Shown piece by piece: positions 24,939 to 34,491 of a DNA stretch of 64,000 nt. Position numbers and translations under genes: made by a program. Within the stretch, counting starts at the first letter, position 1. Every line of letters starts with the position of its first letter. The notes under the pieces were generated by a model. The model was given only the letters and a program-made list of their open reading frames with translations, was not told the DNA's origin and did not search any database. This DNA comes from ZC4RG42 sp036676355 (GTDB lineage Bacteria > Pseudomonadota > Gammaproteobacteria > Burkholderiales > SG8-39). The stretch lies in the NCBI GenBank assembly GCA_036676355.1, contig JAKFDA010000055.1, forward strand, positions 1-64,000. The letters are read 5' to 3'.

Positions 24939-25904
24939 ATGCAGCAGATGATGTACCCCGACGACGAGTACGAGGACCTTCCGGAGTCCGACTCGCAGGA
25001 AGCCGGGTTCGACTCGTCCGCTGTCGGAGATGCCGAACCGGAGGTGCGCGAAGGCGTGGCGCCGCCACCCGAATTTCTCTCCGACGTCACCCAGATCTAT
25101 CTCCACGAAATCGGCCTGAAGCGCCTGTTCGACGCAAGGGAGGAATTGCATTACGCGCGCTGTAACGCGCGCGGCGATTTCGCCGCGCGGCAGCGCATGA
25201 TCGAGCACAATTTGCGGCTGGTTGTAAACATTGCCAAGGGTTATCTCAATCGCGGCATGCCGCTGCTCGATCTGATCGAGGAAGGCAACCTGGGGCTGAT
25301 GCATGCGCTGGAGAAGTTCGATCCGGAGCGCGGCTTTCGCTTTTCCACTTATGCCACCTGGTGGATCCGTCAGAACATCGAGCGCGCCATCATGAATCAG
25401 TCGCGCACCATTCGGCTGCCGGTGCATGTGATCAAGGAGATCAACAGCGCGCTGCGCGCGCGGCGGCATCTCGAGGCCGCAGGCCATATCGATCCCGGCA
25501 TCGAGGATATCGCCCATATGATCGGCAAGCCGGCCGAGGAGGTGCGTTGGGTGTTGGCGCACAGTGAGCACACCGCTTCGCTCGATGCGCCGCTCGATGT
25601 CGATCCGGCGCTGTCGATCGGCGAGGCGATCGCCGACGAGACAAGCGCTCCGCCCGATGCGCAGTTGCAATCCAGTGAAGTCGAAGGGCTGGTGCAGGAT
25701 TGGCTCGATCAACTGAACGACAAGCAGCGCAATGTCATCGAGCGTCGTTTCGGGCTGCGCGGACACGAAGTCCTGACTCTGGAGAATCTGGCCGTGCAAC
25801 TTGGCGTCACGCGTGAGCGCGTTCGGCAGATCCAGCTCGAAGCGCTCGCGCATCTGCGCCGTCTGCTCAATCGGCGCGGGCTCTCGCGCGACGCGTTGTT
25901 ATAG
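24939..25904 (+). CDS. rpoS: RNA polymerase sigma factor RpoS
   Basis: A 321-residue sigma-38. Region 1.2 contains SDVTQIYLHEIG. Region 2 contains NLRLVVNIAKGYLNRGMPLLDLIEEGNLGL and RGFRFSTYATWWIRQNIERA (-10 recognition). Region 3 has RTIRLPVHVIKEIN. Region 4 has VIERRFGLRG...TLENLAVQLGVTRERVRQIQ (-35 recognition). Position after surE-pcm-nlpD confirms RpoS and not RpoD. Its last six bases overlap the end of the convergent mltB gene. A second ATG, four codons in, is an alternative start. Confidence 0.96.
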   Translation: MQQMMYPDDEYEDLPESDSQEAGFDSSAVGDAEPEVREGVAPPPEFLSDVTQIYLHEIGLKRLFDAREELHYARCNARGDFAARQRMIEHNLRLVVNIAKGYLNRGMPLLDLIEEGNLGLMHALEKFDPERGFRFSTYATWWIRQNIERAIMNQSRTIRLPVHVIKEINSALRARRHLEAAGHIDPGIEDIAHMIGKPAEEVRWVLAHSEHTASLDAPLDVDPALSIGEAIADETSAPPDAQLQSSEVEGLVQDWLDQLNDKQRNVIERRFGLRGHEVLTLENLAVQLGVTRERVRQIQLEALAHLRRLLNRRGLSRDALL

Positions 25905-26912
25905 CGCGACAGCTGCCCGGATTTCCTGCGCCAGCGCCCACACCGCCGAGGCGTAGAAGCTCGAGCGGTTGTAGCGCGTAAGGACGTAGAAATTCTGCAG
26001 CCCGACGAGATACTCGGATGCCGCGTCGGTCGAGTCCAGTTCGATCAGCACCGTCGATGTTTTGGGCGTGATGCGCTCGTCGAAGTGCACGCCGGCAGCG
26101 CGCAGGGTTGCGGCGAGGTGATTGGGCTGCACACCGCCATCGATGAGCGCGCGGAACGATTCGCCTTCGACGCTTGCCGGCACGGCGATCGGCTCTCCCG
26201 GCACCCAGCCATGTTTCTGCAGAAAGCTTGCCACGCTGCCGATGGCATCCGCACTGCTGTCGCGTAAATCGCGCTGACCGTCCCGATCGAAGTCGACCGC
26301 GAAGCGCCGGATGCTGCCGGGCATGAATTGCGGAATGCCGATGGCGCCGGCAAAGGACCCCATCAGCGACAGTGGTGAACGATCGGATTCGCGCGCATAC
26401 AGCAGCAGTTCTTCCAGTTCGCTGCGGAAATAATCGGCGCGACGCGGATAGTCGAAGGCAAGCGTGGTCAATGCATCGAGAACCCGATATGAACCCATCG
26501 TGCGGCCGTACTGCGTTTCGACACCGATAATGGCGACGATGATTTCCGCCGGCACGCCGAATGTCGCCTGCGCGCGTTCCAGCGTGGGGCGATGCGCGTG
26601 CCAGAATTCCACGCCACGCGTCACGCGAGTCGGACTGACGAAGTTGCGGCGATAGCTTTGCCAGGAACGCTTGCCCGCGGGCGCGGGCGTGATGGCGCGC
26701 AGCACCGACTCCTGTTGTTGCGCCTGGGCGAACAGCTCGGTCAGTGCGGTGGTATCGAAGCCATGCCGCGCTTCCATATCGGTAATGAAGGTCTGCACTT
26801 CCGCGCGCATTTCATAGCCCGAACCCTGCACCAAACCCTGCACGTCGGTTGCCGGTGCGGCGAAAGTGTTGGCGGCCCAGAGCCACGCCGATAGATAGAG
26901 GATTTTTTTCAT
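25899..26912 (-). CDS. mltB: lytic murein transglycosylase B
   Basis: A 337-residue peptidoglycan hydrolase with a signal peptide (MKKILYLSAWLWAANTFAA, no lipobox cysteine). Family 3 lytic transglycosylase marks are the catalytic Glu in AIIGVETQYGRTMGSYRVLDAL, then GSFAGAIGIPQFMPGSIRRFAVDFDRDGQRD, and the C-terminal FYVLTRYNRSSFYASAVWALA. The ATG at 26912 overlaps the stop of the transglutaminase gene (ATGA). It is the last gene of a four-gene minus-strand operon. The missing lipobox suggests a soluble periplasmic form. Confidence 0.94.
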   Translation of the reverse strand: MKKILYLSAWLWAANTFAAPATDVQGLVQGSGYEMRAEVQTFITDMEARHGFDTTALTELFAQAQQQESVLRAITPAPAGKRSWQSYRRNFVSPTRVTRGVEFWHAHRPTLERAQATFGVPAEIIVAIIGVETQYGRTMGSYRVLDALTTLAFDYPRRADYFRSELEELLLYARESDRSPLSLMGSFAGAIGIPQFMPGSIRRFAVDFDRDGQRDLRDSSADAIGSVASFLQKHGWVPGEPIAVPASVEGESFRALIDGGVQPNHLAATLRAAGVHFDERITPKTSTVLIELDSTDAASEYLVGLQNFYVLTRYNRSSFYASAVWALAQEIRAAVAL

Positions 26913-28900
26913 GGCCTGAACCTTTGCACCATACGTGCCAGTCGCGCAATGCGGCGGGCATCGGTTTGCGGGCCGTAGCGCAATTCGGCGTACAGACGCG
27001 CGATGGTCACGATCGCTTGCGCCTGTTCGGGGCGAGCGATGGCGACGCGCGAAGCGTAGGCAATGGGGCCTTCGCTGGCGTGCCGTGCAAGGCCGCGTTT
27101 GCGTAATTTTTTGCAGAAGGCGAGCCACGCGACCTGGGCGGGATCGGCATGCGTGACGCGACGCAATAACCACAGCGATAGCAGCAGGACGACCAGCCCC
27201 ATGGTCCAGAACAGCGACAGCGCGATGTTCTGCCAGTCCGGCGTCGGCATGCCGAAGCGCGTCAGCAGCGTGCGCTGCCGTTCGATGTCATAACCAAGCA
27301 CCCACTGGTTCCAATAGTTCGATAGCGCTTCGAAATTGAAACGCAACGTGCGCAGCCACGGCGCATCGAGGCGGATCAGCGCTTGGGGCGCCTCATCCGT
27401 CGGCACGGCGGCGGCGAGTCCTTCGCTGGTGCGGATCGGCACGGCGGCGGCGGTCGGATCGACGCGCACCCATCCTATTCGGCCGAGCCACACTTCGGCC
27501 CATGCGTGCGCATCCGATTGGCGCACGGTCATATAGCCGTCGACCGGATTGATTTCGCCGCCCTGATAGCCGGTCACCACGCGCGCGGGGACACCCGCTG
27601 CGCGCATCAGCACGACGAAAGCGCCGGAATAGTGTTCGCAGAAACCCATGCGCTTGTCGAACAGGAATTCGTCGACCGAATCGGCGCTGGTCGCAAGCGG
27701 CGGATAGAGCGTATAGCGATAGCCGCCGGTGCGAAAATGCGCGACGGCGCGGTTCACTACATCGGCGTCGCTCGCCGCACTGTTGCGCCACGAGCGGGCG
27801 AGCGCAGTGGTGCGCGGATTGAATTCGGCAGGTAGCGCCAGCGCCGCATCGAGTTCCTCCGCCGACGCACCGCCTTGAGCGCGATAGTCCAGATAGGACT
27901 GCAGTTCATAGCGCGTGCGGGCTCGGATCGGCGCGCGCGAGAGCAACTGATAGTCCGCCGTTGCGTAGGCATTGTCGGGCAGCGAGGCGGGCATCTCCAG
28001 GCCGAACAGCCAGGTGCGATTGTGCGGTTCGAGCGTGACGCTGTAACGCACCGGCACACCACTCGACTCGAAGCGGTATTGCGGCGATTGCGCCACGTCG
28101 CCGGCGCGCCAAGTGCGGCCGTCGTATTGCCAGAACACCGGGCCGCGCCAGTACAATTTTTCGCGCGGCGGCGCGGCGCCATCGAACTGCACGCGGAAAG
28201 CGATTTCATCCGATTGCGACAGTGCGCTGATGTTGCCCGGGCTCATCGAGTCCGACAGGCCGGTCATGCCGCTGAACGCATCGGCCGGCATGCCCCACAG
28301 CGGACCCTGAATGCGCGGGAACAGGAAGAACAGGATCACCATCAGCGGAATGCCCTGCGCCAGCAACATGCCGGCCGTCTTGAAATGCGCCCGCAGCGGA
28401 CGGTGCGGTGCATTGATCGCCACCAGGGCCGAAGTGAGCAGCATGATGGTGCCGAGCGTGATGAACGCCGTGGTCGGCCGCTGGCTGTAGAAGAACGCCG
28501 AAAGCGCGAGAAAGTAGGCGAGCACGGTGGTGACCACCACATCGCGCAGCGTGCGCATTTCCAACAGCTTGAGCGCGAGCAGCACCACCAGCAACGTCAC
28601 ACCGGCATCGCGCCCGAACAGCGTGCGATGCGAAAAATACACGCCACCGATGATGAGCACGGTCAGCGGCACGAGCAGCCAGCGGCGAGGCAGATTTCCA
28701 CCGTGCCACGCGGCCCAGGTGCGCCATAACAGAATGGCGATCGCCAGCGCTGCGATCCATAGCGGCAGGCGCTGGATGTGCGGCGCCGTCGCGAGCGCGA
28801 TGCCGCCGATCAGCAACATGAGATGCGGCAGCGCGAGCGGTGCATCCGGCGTGGAGGTTTGCGTGCGCGAACCGAAGCGCAATAGGAATGGCGCGTTCAT
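26909..28900 (-). CDS. TgpA-like membrane protein, DUF3488 plus transglutaminase domain
   Basis: A 663-residue protein with about six N-terminal membrane helices (DUF3488), then a periplasmic transglutaminase-like domain and a further membrane helix near residue 550. Catalytic Cys is in RMGFCEHYSGAFVVLMRAAGVPA, His in SDAHAWAEVWLG and Asp in WVRVDPTAA. The family (TgpA of Pseudomonas) is essential in some species and linked to cell envelope or peptidoglycan work. It overlaps DUF58 and mltB by four bases at each end. MoxR-DUF58-TgpA is a conserved module. Confidence 0.93.
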   Translation of the reverse strand: MNAPFLLRFGSRTQTSTPDAPLALPHLMLLIGGIALATAPHIQRLPLWIAALAIAILLWRTWAAWHGGNLPRRWLLVPLTVLIIGGVYFSHRTLFGRDAGVTLLVVLLALKLLEMRTLRDVVVTTVLAYFLALSAFFYSQRPTTAFITLGTIMLLTSALVAINAPHRPLRAHFKTAGMLLAQGIPLMVILFFLFPRIQGPLWGMPADAFSGMTGLSDSMSPGNISALSQSDEIAFRVQFDGAAPPREKLYWRGPVFWQYDGRTWRAGDVAQSPQYRFESSGVPVRYSVTLEPHNRTWLFGLEMPASLPDNAYATADYQLLSRAPIRARTRYELQSYLDYRAQGGASAEELDAALALPAEFNPRTTALARSWRNSAASDADVVNRAVAHFRTGGYRYTLYPPLATSADSVDEFLFDKRMGFCEHYSGAFVVLMRAAGVPARVVTGYQGGEINPVDGYMTVRQSDAHAWAEVWLGRIGWVRVDPTAAAVPIRTSEGLAAAVPTDEAPQALIRLDAPWLRTLRFNFEALSNYWNQWVLGYDIERQRTLLTRFGMPTPDWQNIALSLFWTMGLVVLLLSLWLLRRVTHADPAQVAWLAFCKKLRKRGLARHASEGPIAYASRVAIARPEQAQAIVTIARLYAELRYGPQTDARRIARLARMVQRFRP

Positions 28901-29865
28901 GCCAGTTCGTGCAGCGCGAGGGCGCGCAGGCAAGCATCGAAATGCGCATCGCCTGCGGCCGGTTCGATGGTGCGGCCCGGCAGGCGCACGCCGTAGGTGG
29001 CGCCTGCTTCAGCTGCGAGCAGCACCGCACGCGTCAGTCGCGACAGCCGCGCTTCGCGACCCATGTTGTGCGGCAGATGGTCGTAATCGAGCCACAGTTC
29101 CGCCGTGCCGTGACCGCTGAATACCTTGGTCAGCAGCACGTCCCCATGCGCCATGGCTTTCCATGCGATGTGGCGGAGTGAATCGCCCGGCTGATAGGGG
29201 CGCAAGCCGTAGAAATCATCGCTGCCCTGACCGATGCTGGTGGCCTCCCCCTGCGCCGGTACGATTTCCGGTGGCGGCAGTTCCGAGTCATCGGGGCGCG
29301 GATAGATCAGCGCGCGCACATCCATATGCGCATACGACCAGGCGCGGAAAAGTCCGAGCGGATATTCGGTACGGATCGTGAGTAATGGCAGCGCGAGCCA
29401 GCCGCGTCGTTCGCTCCGGACCGCCACGACCGTCGTGCCACTGTCGCGCGGACGGATATCGCAACGTGCCGCGCTGTCGCCGCCGCGCACCTCGATGGCC
29501 ACGCGTTCGTAATGGCCGGGGTTGTGCAGATGCAGATGAAAGCGCGCGCTGTCGCCGGCGAATGCGTCGTCCACCTTGCCTGCATCGATATGCAGATGGA
29601 CCAGATTGCGATAGGTGTGAAGCATCGCCACGGTCGCCGTGCCGGCGAGCAGGAAGGTCATCATGTATCCGAGCGACAACTGATAGTTGATCGAGCCGAC
29701 CAGCATCAGCAGCAAAGATACGGCGAAGGCGAGGCCGGAGCGCGTCGGCATGATATAGACGCGCCGATGCGTCAGGAAAACCGTTCCCGCGGTCGGCGTG
29801 CCGCGGCCGCGTTTCAGTTGAATGAACCGATAAAGCTGCGAGCGATGCAGGAGTTGCGCAAGCAT
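28897..29865 (-). CDS. DUF58 domain protein
   Basis: A 322-residue protein with two close membrane helices near residues 40-85 (SGLAFAVSLLLMLVGSINY; LGYMMTFLLAGTATVAML) and a DUF58 domain marked by GSDDFYGLRPYQPGDSLRHIAWKA. DUF58 proteins resemble VWA-type folds and act with MoxR ATPases. The ATG at 29865 is the likely start; the frame runs on upstream as a basic, unlikely sequence into moxR. It overlaps the downstream TgpA gene by four bases. Confidence 0.9.
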   Translation of the reverse strand: MLAQLLHRSQLYRFIQLKRGRGTPTAGTVFLTHRRVYIMPTRSGLAFAVSLLLMLVGSINYQLSLGYMMTFLLAGTATVAMLHTYRNLVHLHIDAGKVDDAFAGDSARFHLHLHNPGHYERVAIEVRGGDSAARCDIRPRDSGTTVVAVRSERRGWLALPLLTIRTEYPLGLFRAWSYAHMDVRALIYPRPDDSELPPPEIVPAQGEATSIGQGSDDFYGLRPYQPGDSLRHIAWKAMAHGDVLLTKVFSGHGTAELWLDYDHLPHNMGREARLSRLTRAVLLAAEAGATYGVRLPGRTIEPAAGDAHFDACLRALALHELA

Positions 29866-29882
29866 GCGTCGCCGATAACGCG

Positions 29883-30800
29883 CTAGGGAATGGCGACGGC
29901 GTCGATGAGGCCGACGACGATGTCGGAGTGTGTGCGCTTCGCACCGTTGTGAACCGGATGCAGACGGTGTCCCGCCACGCCCGGCAGCACGGCCTGAATG
30001 TCTTCGGGCAGCACGCGATCGCGGCCGTCGATGTAGGCCCAGGCGCGTGCGCAATGCAACAGCGCCAGCGCGGCGCGCGGGCTCAAACCGTTGACGTAAT
30101 CGGGCGAACGCCGCGTGTGATCCACCAGTGCCTGCACATAGTCGAGCAGCGCCGGCGCGACATGCACCTTGCGTGCTGAACGCTGCAGGGTCAGCAGCTC
30201 CTCCGGCAGCAGCGACGGCTCGAGGCCGGCGATCAGGTCGCGTCGCTCCACGCCTTCGAGCAGCGCGCGTTCGGCTGCGCGGTCCGGATAGCCGAGTTCG
30301 ATGCGCATCTGGAAGCGATCGAGTTGCGATTCGGGCAATGGAAAGGTGCCGACCTGATGCGACGGGTTCTGCGTCGCGATGACGAAGAAGGGTTCGGGCA
30401 GCGCGCGGGTGATACCTTCGGTGGTGACCTGATGTTCTTCCATCGCTTCGAGCAGCGCGCTTTGCGTTTTGGGCGTTGCGCGATTCACTTCATCGGCCAG
30501 CACGACCTGCGAGAAGATCGGGCCCGGATAAAACTGAAAGCCATTGTCCTTACGGTCATAGATGGACACGCCGATGATGTCCGCCGGCAACATGTCGCTG
30601 GTGAATTGCACGCGATGGAAGGCGAGGCCGAGCGATTTCGCCAGCACATGCGCCAGCGTGGTCTTACCCACGCCGGGCAGATCCTCGATCAGCAGATGGC
30701 CGCGCGCCAGCAGGCAGGCGAGTGCAAGACGAATCTGATGCTGCTTGCCCAGCACCACCTGGCCGGCTTGAGCAACGACATGTTGTAGCGCAGTGGACAT
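29883..30800 (-). CDS. MoxR-family AAA+ ATPase
   Basis: A 305-residue AAA+ protein. Walker A is EDLPGVGKTTLAH, Walker B is VVLADEVNRA, sensor 1 lies in VIATQNPSHQVGTFPLPESQLDRF and sensor 2 near GLSPRAALALL. MoxR ATPases act as chaperones for partner complexes, often with DUF58/VWA proteins, as encoded next here. It is the first gene of the minus-strand moxR-DUF58-tgpA-mltB operon. A TTG one codon upstream is an alternative start. Confidence 0.93.
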   Translation of the reverse strand: MSTALQHVVAQAGQVVLGKQHQIRLALACLLARGHLLIEDLPGVGKTTLAHVLAKSLGLAFHRVQFTSDMLPADIIGVSIYDRKDNGFQFYPGPIFSQVVLADEVNRATPKTQSALLEAMEEHQVTTEGITRALPEPFFVIATQNPSHQVGTFPLPESQLDRFQMRIELGYPDRAAERALLEGVERRDLIAGLEPSLLPEELLTLQRSARKVHVAPALLDYVQALVDHTRRSPDYVNGLSPRAALALLHCARAWAYIDGRDRVLPEDIQAVLPGVAGHRLHPVHNGAKRTHSDIVVGLIDAVAIP

Positions 30801-30907
30801 CAATGGCGGATCGCTGAGTGATGAGGCGTGAGTGACGAGAGTCTGCGTGCGAGTGTAGACGGAATTCCGCTATGATTCGATGAACCCCAGCGCAAGGAGT
30901 GAAATAT

Positions 30908-31834
30908 ATGGCAACGGCATTTATCCACCATGCCGACTGCGTGAAGCACGATATGGGCTCGTACCATCCGGAGAGCCCCGGACGCTACAAATCCGTCGAA
31001 GAATATGTGCAGGCGGCCGGTCTGCTCGGCAAACTCGACCTCTACGATGCGCCGCTCGCGACCGATGAGCAACTTGCACGCGCCCATCCCGAGTCCTACA
31101 TCGAAATGATCCGCGAGTCGGCGCCGGCAAGTGGCCTGGTGCAACTCGACCCGGACACGTCGATGAATCCTCACAGCCTGAATGCCGCGCTGCGTGCGGC
31201 CGGTTCGGGCGTACTCGGCATCGATCTGGTGATGGGCGACCGCGCGCAGAACGTGTTCTGCAACGTGCGGCCATGCGGCCACCATGCGACGCGCAATCGA
31301 TCCATGGGTTTCTGCATTTTCAACAACATCGCGGTTGCGGCTTTTCACGCGACCGAGGTGCACAAACTCGACCGCGTGGCCATTGTCGATTTCGACGTGC
31401 ATCATGGCAACGGCACCGAAGACATCGTCAGCGACGAAGACCGCATTCTGATGTGCGGCACGTTCCAGCATCCGTTCTACCCCTATAGCGGGACGGAGAA
31501 TGTGGCGCGCAACATGTGCAACGTGCCGCTCAAGGCCGGCACCGGCAGCGAAGGTTTTCGCAAGGCGTCCGAAGAGATCTGGCTGCCTGCGCTGGAGGAG
31601 TTCGAGCCGGAATTGATTCTGGTCTCCGCCGGGTTCGACGCACACGAGGATGATCCGCTCGCGCAACTGCGCCTGACGGACGACGATTACGCCTGGGTTA
31701 CGCACAAGTTGATGGGTGTCGCTGAACGACATAGCCAGGGTCGCATTGTCTCGGTACTCGAAGGCGGCTATTCCCTGCAGGCGCTCGGTCGCAGCGTGGT
31801 GCGGCATGTGAATGTGCTGGCGGGGCTGGAGTAG
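30908..31834 (+). CDS. histone deacetylase-family (acetylpolyamine amidohydrolase-like) protein
   Basis: A 308-residue zinc-dependent deacetylase homologue. Active-site marks: the tandem His in RPCGHHATRNRSMGFCIFNN, the zinc ligands in VDFDVHHGNGTED (D-x-H), AGFDAHEDDPL (Asp), and the GGY loop in LEGGYSLQALG. Bacterial members hydrolyse acetylated small molecules or polyamines; the substrate here is unknown. AAGGAG lies eight bases before the ATG at 30908. A GTG at 30899 is less likely. It is a single gene divergent from the moxR operon. Confidence 0.93.
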   Translation: MATAFIHHADCVKHDMGSYHPESPGRYKSVEEYVQAAGLLGKLDLYDAPLATDEQLARAHPESYIEMIRESAPASGLVQLDPDTSMNPHSLNAALRAAGSGVLGIDLVMGDRAQNVFCNVRPCGHHATRNRSMGFCIFNNIAVAAFHATEVHKLDRVAIVDFDVHHGNGTEDIVSDEDRILMCGTFQHPFYPYSGTENVARNMCNVPLKAGTGSEGFRKASEEIWLPALEEFEPELILVSAGFDAHEDDPLAQLRLTDDDYAWVTHKLMGVAERHSQGRIVSVLEGGYSLQALGRSVVRHVNVLAGLE

Positions 31835-31844
31835 CAGTACGGTC

Positions 31845-31960
31845 GAGGGCAGAGAGCGGAGAACTCGAAGTCAAAACCTTGAAATACAGAGAACGCAGAG
31901 ACAACCGGAAGGCCTTCGGCCTTGCGATTCCTGGATTTCCTGTTGTGCCGGGATGACGGC
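31845..31960. repeat. intergenic repeat cluster between HDAC and selU genes
   Basis: It contains GAGGGCAGAGAGCGGAGAAC, then an AAATACAGAGAACGCAGAGA stretch like those at 22075 and 38410, and part of a GATTCCTGG...CCGGGATGACG hairpin. It is the same three-module order as at 22039, but shorter. Confidence 0.5.
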
Positions 31961-33031
31961 TCAGCCCAGACTGGGCGCAGCGGCGCTGCGGGCGGACAGT
32001 TCGGTCGCAGCGCTGTGCAATTCCGCAGGGGTCAGCGTCTGCAGCGTGATCCGCGTTGCGTCCTGCAGTCGCACGAAGTTCCGCTGCGTCGAGCGGCGAT
32101 AAAGCGGGTCGTAGTGTGCGGTCAAGAGTTCCGAGACCAGTGCCTGCCATTCGCCCTGAGTGATCTGCGCCGTCCATTTGGCGATCGTTTCGTTGCCGTA
32201 AAGCGGACGCAGGCAATCGAGTTGCTGCATCAGGCGCGCCGGGTCGCCGACAAAAAAATCGTATTCATCGAGCAGGAAACGCACGCGTTCCGCGAATGCG
32301 ACCCGTAGCTGCACGCATTCGGCGTTGCGGATTGCTTCCATCAACGCGTCGGGCACGCGCAGCACGCCGATCTTTTTGCTTTCGGCTTCGACGTACACCG
32401 GGCGATCAGGGTCCAATCTGCGCAAGCCGTCCCATAGCTGCGTTTCGAAATGTTTTTGCGTCGGCTGCGGTGTCCGCGGCAATCGACCCAGCACGGAACC
32501 GCGATGGCACGCGAGCGCTTCCAGATCGAGCACCTGTTCACCCTGCGCGGTCAGCGATTCGAGCAACCGACTTTTGCCGCTGCCTGTCTCGCCGCACAGC
32601 ACGATGTAGCGGAACTGTCCCGCACGCTGATCGATCTGCGCCACCACCTCGCGTCGGAAGCTTTTGTATCCGCCCGAAAGTTGCGATGCCTGCCAGCCGA
32701 TCTGGCGCAGCACATGCGTCATCGCGCCGGAGCGCTGTCCGCCGCGCCAGCAATAGACAAGCGGGCGCCACGATTTGTCCTTGTGCTGGAACAGTCGCTC
32801 GATGTGCGTGCCGATGTTGCGCGCGACCAGCGCGGCGCCGAGACGCCGCGCGGCGAAGGGCGAGACCTGTTTGTAGAGTGTGCCGATCTGAACGCGCTGC
32901 GCGTCGTCGAGCACCGGTGCGTTGATGGCGCTGGGAATATGATCGAGCGCATACTCTGCGGGCGAGCGCACGTCGATCACCTCGTCAAAGGTGTCGAGCT
33001 GTGCTACGGTCGCCGGATCGTAAAATTTCAT
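31961..33031 (-). CDS. selU: tRNA 2-selenouridine synthase (MnmH)
   Basis: A 356-residue two-domain enzyme that replaces the sulfur of 2-thiouridine at the tRNA wobble base with selenium via a geranylated intermediate. The N-terminal rhodanese domain has the catalytic Cys in PLVYCWRGGQRS. The second domain has a P-loop (GETGSGKS) followed by LEALACHRGSVLG and YVEAESKKIG. It needs selenophosphate, made by SelD, which is encoded divergently 112 bases away. The ATG at 33031 gives the standard N-terminus. Confidence 0.95.
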   Translation of the reverse strand: MKFYDPATVAQLDTFDEVIDVRSPAEYALDHIPSAINAPVLDDAQRVQIGTLYKQVSPFAARRLGAALVARNIGTHIERLFQHKDKSWRPLVYCWRGGQRSGAMTHVLRQIGWQASQLSGGYKSFRREVVAQIDQRAGQFRYIVLCGETGSGKSRLLESLTAQGEQVLDLEALACHRGSVLGRLPRTPQPTQKHFETQLWDGLRRLDPDRPVYVEAESKKIGVLRVPDALMEAIRNAECVQLRVAFAERVRFLLDEYDFFVGDPARLMQQLDCLRPLYGNETIAKWTAQITQGEWQALVSELLTAHYDPLYRRSTQRNFVRLQDATRITLQTLTPAELHSAATELSARSAAAPSLG

Positions 33032-33142
33032 GCGCGCTTCAGTAGAACCGCATGATGTCGAAGATTGCATGCGGCGATGCGCGCCGATTCTACACCGCCG
33101 TCAACAGTGCCCGATCTTCAGCTTTCACCTCATCGATACAAC

Positions 33143-34198
33143 ATGAACGTCGCCGACGAAACTCCCATTCGACTCACGCAATTCAGTCACGGAGGCGGCT
33201 GCGGCTGCAAGATCTCCCCGGCCGTACTGTCCGACATTCTTGCCGAGACACCGGTACGCACACTGGCGCCCAATCTGCTGGTAGGCATTGAATCGAGCGA
33301 CGACGCGGCAGTGTATCGGTTGAACGATGAGCAGGCGATTGTCGTGACCACCGATTTCTTCATGCCTATTGTCGATGATCCATACGACTTCGGTCGCATT
33401 GCAGCGACCAATGCGATTTCGGATGTGTATGCCATGGGCGGCAAACCGATCATGGCGCTCGCCATCGTCGGCATGCCGCTCGATAAACTTCCGGTGCATG
33501 CGATACGGCGCATTCTCGCGGGTGGCGAATCGGTGTGCGCAGCGGCGGGCATTCCCATCGCCGGCGGTCATTCCATCGACACGGTCGAACCGATCTACGG
33601 TCTGGTAGCGCTCGGCATCGTGCATCCGGATAAAGTGAAGCGCAACGATCGCGCCCGTGCGGGCGATGTGCTGATTCTCGGCAAGGCACTTGGCGTCGGC
33701 ATTCTTTCCGCCGCATTGAAGAAGGGCGTGCTATCCGAGCAGGGCTATGCGCAAATGATCGCGACCACGACCCGGCTCAATACGCCGGGCCCGCGTCTCG
33801 CGGAACTGCGCGGCGTGCACGCACTGACCGATGTGACCGGATTCGGTCTGGCCGGTCACCTGCTGGAAATCTGCCGCGGCTCGAATGTCGCAGCGCAGGT
33901 CGAGTTCGATACCTTGCCGCTATTGAGTGAAGCGTGCGCCTGGGCGGAGCGGGGCGTGGCCACCGGCGCGTCGGCGCGCAACTGGTCCAGCTATGGCACG
34001 CAAATCGAACTGGCGCCGCGACTCTCCCCCTGGCAGCAGGCGCTCATCACCGATCCGCAAACCAGCGGCGGTTTGCTGGTTGCCTGTGCACCGGAAGCGG
34101 TGGACGACGTCATGGCCGAATTCCGTAACGGCGGCTTTGTCGATGCAGCGCTGATCGGCAGGCTCGTCGCGGGCGAGCCGCGACTCGAAGTGCGCTAA
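33143..34198 (+). CDS. selD: selenide, water dikinase
   Basis: A 351-residue enzyme making selenophosphate from selenide and ATP. The N-terminal catalytic loop is GGGCGCKISP with Cys (not selenocysteine) in the active-site pair. ATP-binding and fold marks include GIESSDDAAVYRL, VVTTDFFMP, AATNAISDVYAMGG, AGGHSID, and TDVTGFGLAGHLLE. TDPQTSGGLL is also present. The ATG at 33143 is chosen for homology; the longer frame from 33065 overlaps the selU promoter area. It supplies SelU next door. Confidence 0.95.
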   Translation: MNVADETPIRLTQFSHGGGCGCKISPAVLSDILAETPVRTLAPNLLVGIESSDDAAVYRLNDEQAIVVTTDFFMPIVDDPYDFGRIAATNAISDVYAMGGKPIMALAIVGMPLDKLPVHAIRRILAGGESVCAAAGIPIAGGHSIDTVEPIYGLVALGIVHPDKVKRNDRARAGDVLILGKALGVGILSAALKKGVLSEQGYAQMIATTTRLNTPGPRLAELRGVHALTDVTGFGLAGHLLEICRGSNVAAQVEFDTLPLLSEACAWAERGVATGASARNWSSYGTQIELAPRLSPWQQALITDPQTSGGLLVACAPEAVDDVMAEFRNGGFVDAALIGRLVAGEPRLEVR

Positions 34199-34491
34199 GC
34201 CGTCCGCGGTGAGCCTGAACGACTGGCTTCGAAGCTCAGGACGAACGGTGGGCGGGCTCATGGCGTGGTGAACGTCGAGTGTGTGCCGTTCGTGGCAGTG
34301 ACCCTGTAGCCCAGTAATGTCTTGGCGCGGCCTTGGACACGGCGCTACGCGCCTGCTCAGGCCGAACGGATTGGAGAAGCCGTTCGTGGTGAGCGCGAGC
34401 CTGCGAGCAGTCGAACCATGAACGGAAGCCTGCCTTGTCAGCGGGGGCTTCAACTAGCTTGTATCGTGTTTGCCGGTACTTCGAAGCGTAG
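34199..34491. repeat. REP-like repeat region
   Basis: About 290 bases without a gene. At 34207-34248 GAGCCTGAACGACTGGCTTC...CAGGACGAACGG and at 34357-34425 CTCAGGCCGAACGG...CGTTCGTGGTGAGC...TCGAACCATGAACGG are copies of the GTTCG...CGAAC hairpin family also seen at 13402. They could serve as terminators between the convergent selD and tesA genes. Confidence 0.6.
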